Shown piece after piece: positions 6,447-9,152 of a stretch of DNA of 9,152 nucleotides. The notes beneath the pieces were generated by a model that ran no database searches, had not been told where the DNA came from, and saw only the letters and a program-made list of their open reading frames with translations. The stretch comes from Clostridiales bacterium (GTDB lineage: Bacteria; Bacillota; Clostridia; Oscillospirales; QAMX01): positions 1-9,152 of the forward strand of contig JAEERN010000128.1 in the NCBI GenBank assembly GCA_016285815.1, read 5' to 3'. Numbering within the stretch: the stretch's first letter is position 1; the number at the start of each line of letters is the position of its first letter. Made by a program: the position numbers and the translations under genes.

Positions 6447-7373
6447 ATGAAGACCATCCCGGGCGGCGCTTATCCCGCCATGCTGACGCCCTTCACCATG
6501 GAAGGCGCGGTGGACTATCCCGCGGTCGTGCGGCTGATGAAGTGGTATGAAGACCTGAACTGCGCCGGCGTGCTGGCCCTGTGCGCCTCCAGCGAGACCG
6601 AGACCCTGTCGCTGGAAGAGCGGACGGAGCTGGCCAAGGTCATCGTGGCCAACAAGGGCCGGATGACCGTGGTCCTGTCCGGCCACGTGGGCGAGACCAT
6701 GGAAGAGCAGATTACGGAGATGAACGCCATGGCCTCCGCCAAGCCGGACGCGCTGTGCTTCATCACCGCCCGCATCAACAAGCTGGCCGAGAACGACGAC
6801 GACCGCTTCATCGAGCTGCTGGACGAGCTGGTGGACGGCATCGAGGACAAGGAGATCCCCCTGGGCTTTTACGAGCAGCCCAGCCAGTGGAACAAGCCGC
6901 TGAACGAAAAGATCCTGCGCCACTGTCTGGAATCGGGCCGCTACGTCTTCTGCAAAGAGACCTCCTGCCGCGCCGGGGCCATCAAGGCCAAGATCGACGT
7001 GGTGCGCGGCACCAACTTCGGCATCTACAACGCCAACTCGTCGCTGCTGCTCCAGTCGCTGAAGGACGGGGCCGCGGGCTTCTGCGGCATCATGGGCAAC
7101 ATCCATCCGGACCTTTACCAGTGGCTCTGCGAGAACTGGCAGAGATACCCCGGCATGGCCGAGCACATCTCGGACTATCTGGGCGTCAGCGGCGAGGCCA
7201 CCAGCCAGTACCCCGCCATCGCCAAGTACTTCATCAACATGACCGGCGCGGAGATGACCCACTACACCCGCCGCGGCGGCTATGTGGAGCTGTCCGAGCA
7301 GAACATGTACCGCATGGGCCAGCTGGACCGGCTGAACAAGGCCGTCCGCGCCGAGCTGCGCAACCTGAAATGA
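6447..7373 (+). CDS. Divergent DapA/NanA-superfamily (class I aldolase) protein
   Basis: The 308-residue protein has the length and layout of the dihydrodipicolinate synthase / N-acetylneuraminate lyase superfamily, TIM barrels that form a Schiff base with pyruvate or a related keto acid. K170 in FCKETS fits the Schiff-base lysine and Y142 in GFYEQPS fits the catalytic tyrosine. By manual alignment with E. coli DapA, the GTTGE motif becomes CASSE (46-50), so Thr44 is replaced by Ala and Thr45 by Ser. The TPYYN tyrosines are missing (TARIN, 107-111), and Arg138, which binds the substrate carboxylate in DapA, is Gln147. It is therefore unlikely to be the lysine-pathway DapA; an aldolase or lyase for another keto-acid substrate is more likely. 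It lies 81 nt after DUF1846, and its stop overlaps the next start (ATGA). Confidence 0.85.
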   Translation: MKTIPGGAYPAMLTPFTMEGAVDYPAVVRLMKWYEDLNCAGVLALCASSETETLSLEERTELAKVIVANKGRMTVVLSGHVGETMEEQITEMNAMASAKPDALCFITARINKLAENDDDRFIELLDELVDGIEDKEIPLGFYEQPSQWNKPLNEKILRHCLESGRYVFCKETSCRAGAIKAKIDVVRGTNFGIYNANSSLLLQSLKDGAAGFCGIMGNIHPDLYQWLCENWQRYPGMAEHISDYLGVSGEATSQYPAIAKYFINMTGAEMTHYTRRGGYVELSEQNMYRMGQLDRLNKAVRAELRNLK

Positions 7374-7927
7374 AAAAGTGGATGTGGGCGATCCCGGTCG
7401 TCCTCATCGCGGTGACCGCCGTCGCCGTCGGCGTGCTGAATTTCAGCGACGTCAAGCCCGAGGACATCGTCCTGGACGACGATCCGGCGGACCTGACCAC
7501 GGTGTCGCCCGTGGACGCGGCGACGCGGACCGACACGGACCCGTCCTTCGCAGGACAGGACTTCGTGGTCCTCGAAGAGACCGACCGCGTCTTCGTGTAT
7601 GTGACGCGCTCTACCCCGCGGGAGGCGCCGGTGAAGGCCTACAACGTGAAGACGGCGACGCGGGAGCTGGGCAACGGCTGGACTTACGCGGCGGAGGTCG
7701 TCTGTGGGATCACCTTTTCCCGGCAGTACGACAAGCTGTTGACCCGGGCGCTGGGCGAGGGCGCCTCCGCGGTGTACTACCTGCGGGACAAGGCGGACTG
7801 TGCCGCCCCGGCGCAGCGGTCCCGGAGCAGCTATGTGGTCGAGGCCCGGGCGACCGCGGCCTCGGGCGAGGCGCACGTCCTGTTTTTCGACCCCAAGACC
7901 AAGGCGCTGATCGGCGAGGCGGAGTGA
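7370..7927 (+). CDS. Small membrane-anchored extracytoplasmic protein, unknown function
   Basis: The 185-residue product begins MKKW followed by a hydrophobic segment (about 5-24), which fits an uncleaved signal anchor or signal peptide. An acidic, Thr/Asp-rich linker (about 27-60) leads to a compact domain (about 62-183) with two cysteines (C112, C144) that could form a disulfide outside the cell, several beta-like stretches such as RVFVYVTR, and the end FFDPKTKALIGEAE. I do not recognise the domain. The ATG at 7370 overlaps the aldolase stop (ATGA). No clear ribosome site precedes it, so translation probably depends on coupling. It is the last gene of the operon and is followed by a terminator. 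A link to the enzymes upstream, for instance as a sensor or surface component, is only suggested by position. Confidence 0.75.
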   Translation: MKKWMWAIPVVLIAVTAVAVGVLNFSDVKPEDIVLDDDPADLTTVSPVDAATRTDTDPSFAGQDFVVLEETDRVFVYVTRSTPREAPVKAYNVKTATRELGNGWTYAAEVVCGITFSRQYDKLLTRALGEGASAVYYLRDKADCAAPAQRSRSSYVVEARATAASGEAHVLFFDPKTKALIGEAE

Positions 7928-7958
7928 ACGCCCCGCCCCGCTGCGGAAAAGAAGAGTG

Positions 7959-8010
7959 ACGGCGAAGCCGCATCCGGAGCGATCCGAAAGCGGCTTCGCC
8001 GTTCGGTTTT
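7959..8010 (+). terminator. Terminator at the end of the pduL operon
   Basis: A perfect 13-bp stem (7959-7971 with 7990-8002) encloses an 18-nt loop and is followed by TTCGGTTTT. The uridines are interrupted, so efficiency may be moderate. The position, 31 nt after the last stop of the operon and before a new promoter, fits the end of the transcript. Confidence 0.75.
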
Positions 8011-8059
8011 ACGGCGGGCGCGGCGGATTGTTTGGGGGGCGGGAGACACCGGACGGGAG

Positions 8060-8088
8060 TTGACAAAAAAAAGCGTTTATGGTATGAT
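8060..8088 (+). promoter_or_regulatory. Strong sigma-A-type promoter of the lipoprotein pair
   Basis: A consensus TTGACA (8060-8065) and TATGAT (8083-8088) are 17 nt apart, with TGG at 8080-8082 forming an extended -10. The spacer starts with an A run. The start of transcription would be near 8094-8096. The -10 region (ATGGTATGATAAA) closely matches that of the rnj promoter (ATGGTATAATAAA). Confidence 0.85.
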
Positions 8089-8101
8089 AAAAGAAGAACG
8101 A

Positions 8102-8183
8102 GATGCGTTTTCGCGAAAAAAACGGCCGCTGCGGTGCGGCAGACGCGGGGAGACCGCGTTGTAGGCTTTTGAAAAAACGCATC
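8102..8183 (+). promoter_or_regulatory. Structured leader with a three-way-junction fold upstream of the lipoproteins
   Basis: GATGCGTTTT (8102-8111) is exactly complementary to AAAACGCATC (8174-8183), forming a 10-bp closing stem. Inside it are hairpin P2, GCCGC (8125-8129) with GCGGC (8136-8140) and loop TGCGGT, and hairpin P3, ACGCGG (8143-8148) with CCGCGT (8154-8159) and loop GGAGA. An A-rich strand (8116-8122) joins the stems. The closing stem ends 5 nt before the strong ribosome site AAGGAGG (8189-8195). The 5' strand of the closing stem can alternatively form a small TTTTCGCGAAAA hairpin (8108-8119). This is riboswitch-like architecture, but it matches no class I recognise. Confidence 0.5.
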
Positions 8184-8202
8184 GGGACAAGGAGGGACGG
8201 CC

Positions 8203-8763
8203 ATGCGGAAGAGGATGCGGATGCGGCAGGCGTTCTGTCTGCTGCTGATCGGCGCGGCGCTGCTGGCGGGGCTTTCCGCCTGCGGCGCGGCCGGGGACGG
8301 CGGGCCGCTGGTGTACGGCCGGGTGACCGACGCCGACGCCCTGCGGCAGCGCATGAGCGGCGCCTGGGGCGGGAGCTGGCCCGACTATTACGGCGGGCTT
8401 GCCGAAGAGGACGGCGCGCTGGCGGCGGTATACGTCACCTGCGACCCGGAGACGGTGCGGGACGAGATCGCCCGGGCCGCCGGCCGGGGGGACCTCTGCC
8501 TCCGCCGGGCGGAGAACAGTCTGAACGAGCTTCAGGCGCTGGAGGAGAGCTGGTATCGCGAAAGCGCCGCGGGCGGGCTGCCCGCGGGGATCGTCTCGGT
8601 CAACGTGGACGAGTCGGCCAACCGCATCGCCGCGGAGGTGCTGGCCTCGTCCGGCCTGACGGCGGAGGACGTGTGCGCTCTGCTGGGCTGCCGGCCGGGG
8701 CAGCTGCTCATGATCGTCAAGGCCTCGGGCTACAGCGAAAAGAAAGGGGGCGCGGGGGAATGA
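8203..8763 (+). CDS. Putative lipoprotein, first of a tandem pair
   Basis: The 186-residue protein starts with a basic n-region (MRKRMRMR), a hydrophobic core and the lipobox LSAC (24-27), so it should be lipid-anchored at C27 on the outer face of the membrane. The mature part carries WPDYYGG (59-65), YVTCDPETVRDEI (77-89), NSLNELQALE (105-114) and VSVNVDESANRIAAEV (131-146). This arrangement reminds me of pro-region-like alpha/beta repeats seen beside trypsin-like proteases, but no protease domain is present and the resemblance is only from memory of the pattern. The ATG at 8203 follows AAGGAGG (8189-8195) by 7 nt. Its stop overlaps the start of a paralogue (ATGA). Function unknown. Confidence 0.85.
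   Translation: MRKRMRMRQAFCLLLIGAALLAGLSACGAAGDGGPLVYGRVTDADALRQRMSGAWGGSWPDYYGGLAEEDGALAAVYVTCDPETVRDEIARAAGRGDLCLRRAENSLNELQALEESWYRESAAGGLPAGIVSVNVDESANRIAAEVLASSGLTAEDVCALLGCRPGQLLMIVKASGYSEKKGGAGE
8433..8469 (+). repeat. 37-nt exact repeat shared by the two lipoprotein genes (copy 1; copy 2 at 9005-9041)
   Basis: Positions 8433-8469 and 9005-9041 are identical over 37 nt and encode the VTCDPETVRDEI motif. A second identical 20-nt block encodes WPDYYGG (8377-8396 and 8952-8971). DNA identity in these blocks, amid diverged flanks, points to recent duplication, gene conversion or strong constraint. Confidence 0.85.
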
Positions 8764-9152
8764 AGCTTGAACGGATGCGGCGGTTCGCCGCGCTGGGGCT
8801 TGCGCTGGCCCTGTGCGCCGCGTTGGGAGCTGCGCTGGCCGGGTGCGGCCGGGCGGAGGGACCGGCGGAGCGCGCGCTGATCCTCGGCGAATACTCCGCG
8901 GAAGAGCGGGCCGAGCAGATGCGCCGCCTGACCGACGCGTGGAGCGGGGATTGGCCCGACTATTACGGCGGCATGTACGTCGAGCGTGATTCGGTGGTGG
9001 TCTGCGTCACCTGCGACCCGGAGACGGTGCGGGACGAGATCTGCCGCCTGGCCGGGGCGGACTTTGTGGGCGTTCGCCGGGTGGCGTACAGCTGGCGGCG
9101 GCTGACGGAGGTCTGCGCGGCCGCCGAGGCCCGCCGGGCCGCCGCGGCGCCC
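8760..9152 (+). CDS. Putative lipoprotein, second of the tandem pair (3' end outside window)
   Basis: The frame opens at an ATG (8760) overlapping the previous stop and stays open for 131 codons to the window edge. It encodes a signal peptide with lipobox LAGC (26-29). The mature region repeats the motifs of its neighbour: WSGDWPDYYGG (61-71) against WGGSWPDYYGG, and VTCDPETVRDEI (83-94), then RRVAYSWRRL where the first copy has RRAENSLNEL. GGGGG just upstream of the start may serve as a ribosome site, together with coupling. The shared motifs and order point to a tandem duplication that has since diverged, particularly in the N-terminal part of the mature protein. Function unknown; the C-terminal part is not visible. 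Confidence 0.85.
   Translation, partial: MKLERMRRFAALGLALALCAALGAALAGCGRAEGPAERALILGEYSAEERAEQMRRLTDAWSGDWPDYYGGMYVERDSVVVCVTCDPETVRDEICRLAGADFVGVRRVAYSWRRLTEVCAAAEARRAAAAP

Noticed and set aside
6581..7927. 448-residue + strand frame that would fuse sequence inside the aldolase gene to the membrane protein
   Set aside because: The upstream part is an Arg-rich shadow of the aldolase. The membrane protein has its own start with a signal-anchor segment at 7370.
2280..7927. Bacterial microcompartment or defence system
   Set aside because: No shell proteins, encapsulation signals, nucleases, toxins or recombinases are present in the operon.

Overview
The window looks like chromosomal DNA from a G+C-rich member of the Bacillota (Clostridia). 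The signs are a ribonuclease J gene, a PduL-type phosphotransacylase, a UPF0371/DUF1846 gene, AGGAGG-type ribosome binding sites, sigma-A-like promoters with TGn extended -10 elements, and lipobox lipoproteins typical of a Gram-positive cell surface. By eye the G+C content is about two thirds. The species cannot be named from this sequence. All supported genes are on the + strand. I see no tRNA, rRNA, CRISPR array, insertion sequence or phage gene.

Layout. (1) 1-135 is the 3' end of an unrecognised gene. (2) A promoter at 185-213 drives rnj (428-2095) through a leader of about 208 nt that folds into five consecutive hairpins; a strong terminator follows at 2116-2153. (3) A second promoter (2205-2233), flanked by inverted repeats, starts what reads as one six-gene operon: pduL, a YdjC/ChbG-type deacetylase, a calcineurin-like metallophosphoesterase, a DUF1846 protein, a divergent DapA/NanA-superfamily protein and a small membrane-anchored protein. 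Three junctions are tight (4-nt overlap, 19 nt, 4-nt overlap) and two gaps are 81-90 nt. A 13-bp stem terminator closes the unit at 7959-8010. (4) A third strong promoter (8060-8088), followed by a leader closed by a 10-bp long-range stem, drives two overlapping paralogous lipoprotein genes; the second runs off the window.

How the genes may fit together. RNase J is a general mRNA and rRNA processing and decay enzyme, so its structured leader is a natural place for self-regulation (inference). The six-gene operon combines a carbohydrate-deacetylase fold, a phosphatase, a class I aldolase-type barrel and an acyl-CoA/acyl-phosphate transferase. That would suit breakdown of a modified sugar or acid ending in substrate-level phosphorylation, but no substrate can be read from the sequence, and pduL could simply be the housekeeping phosphotransacetylase.

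The points most worth following are the two structured leaders, the six-gene operon with an aldolase that has lost several canonical catalytic residues, and the tandem lipoproteins that share WPDYYGG and CDPETVRDEI motifs.
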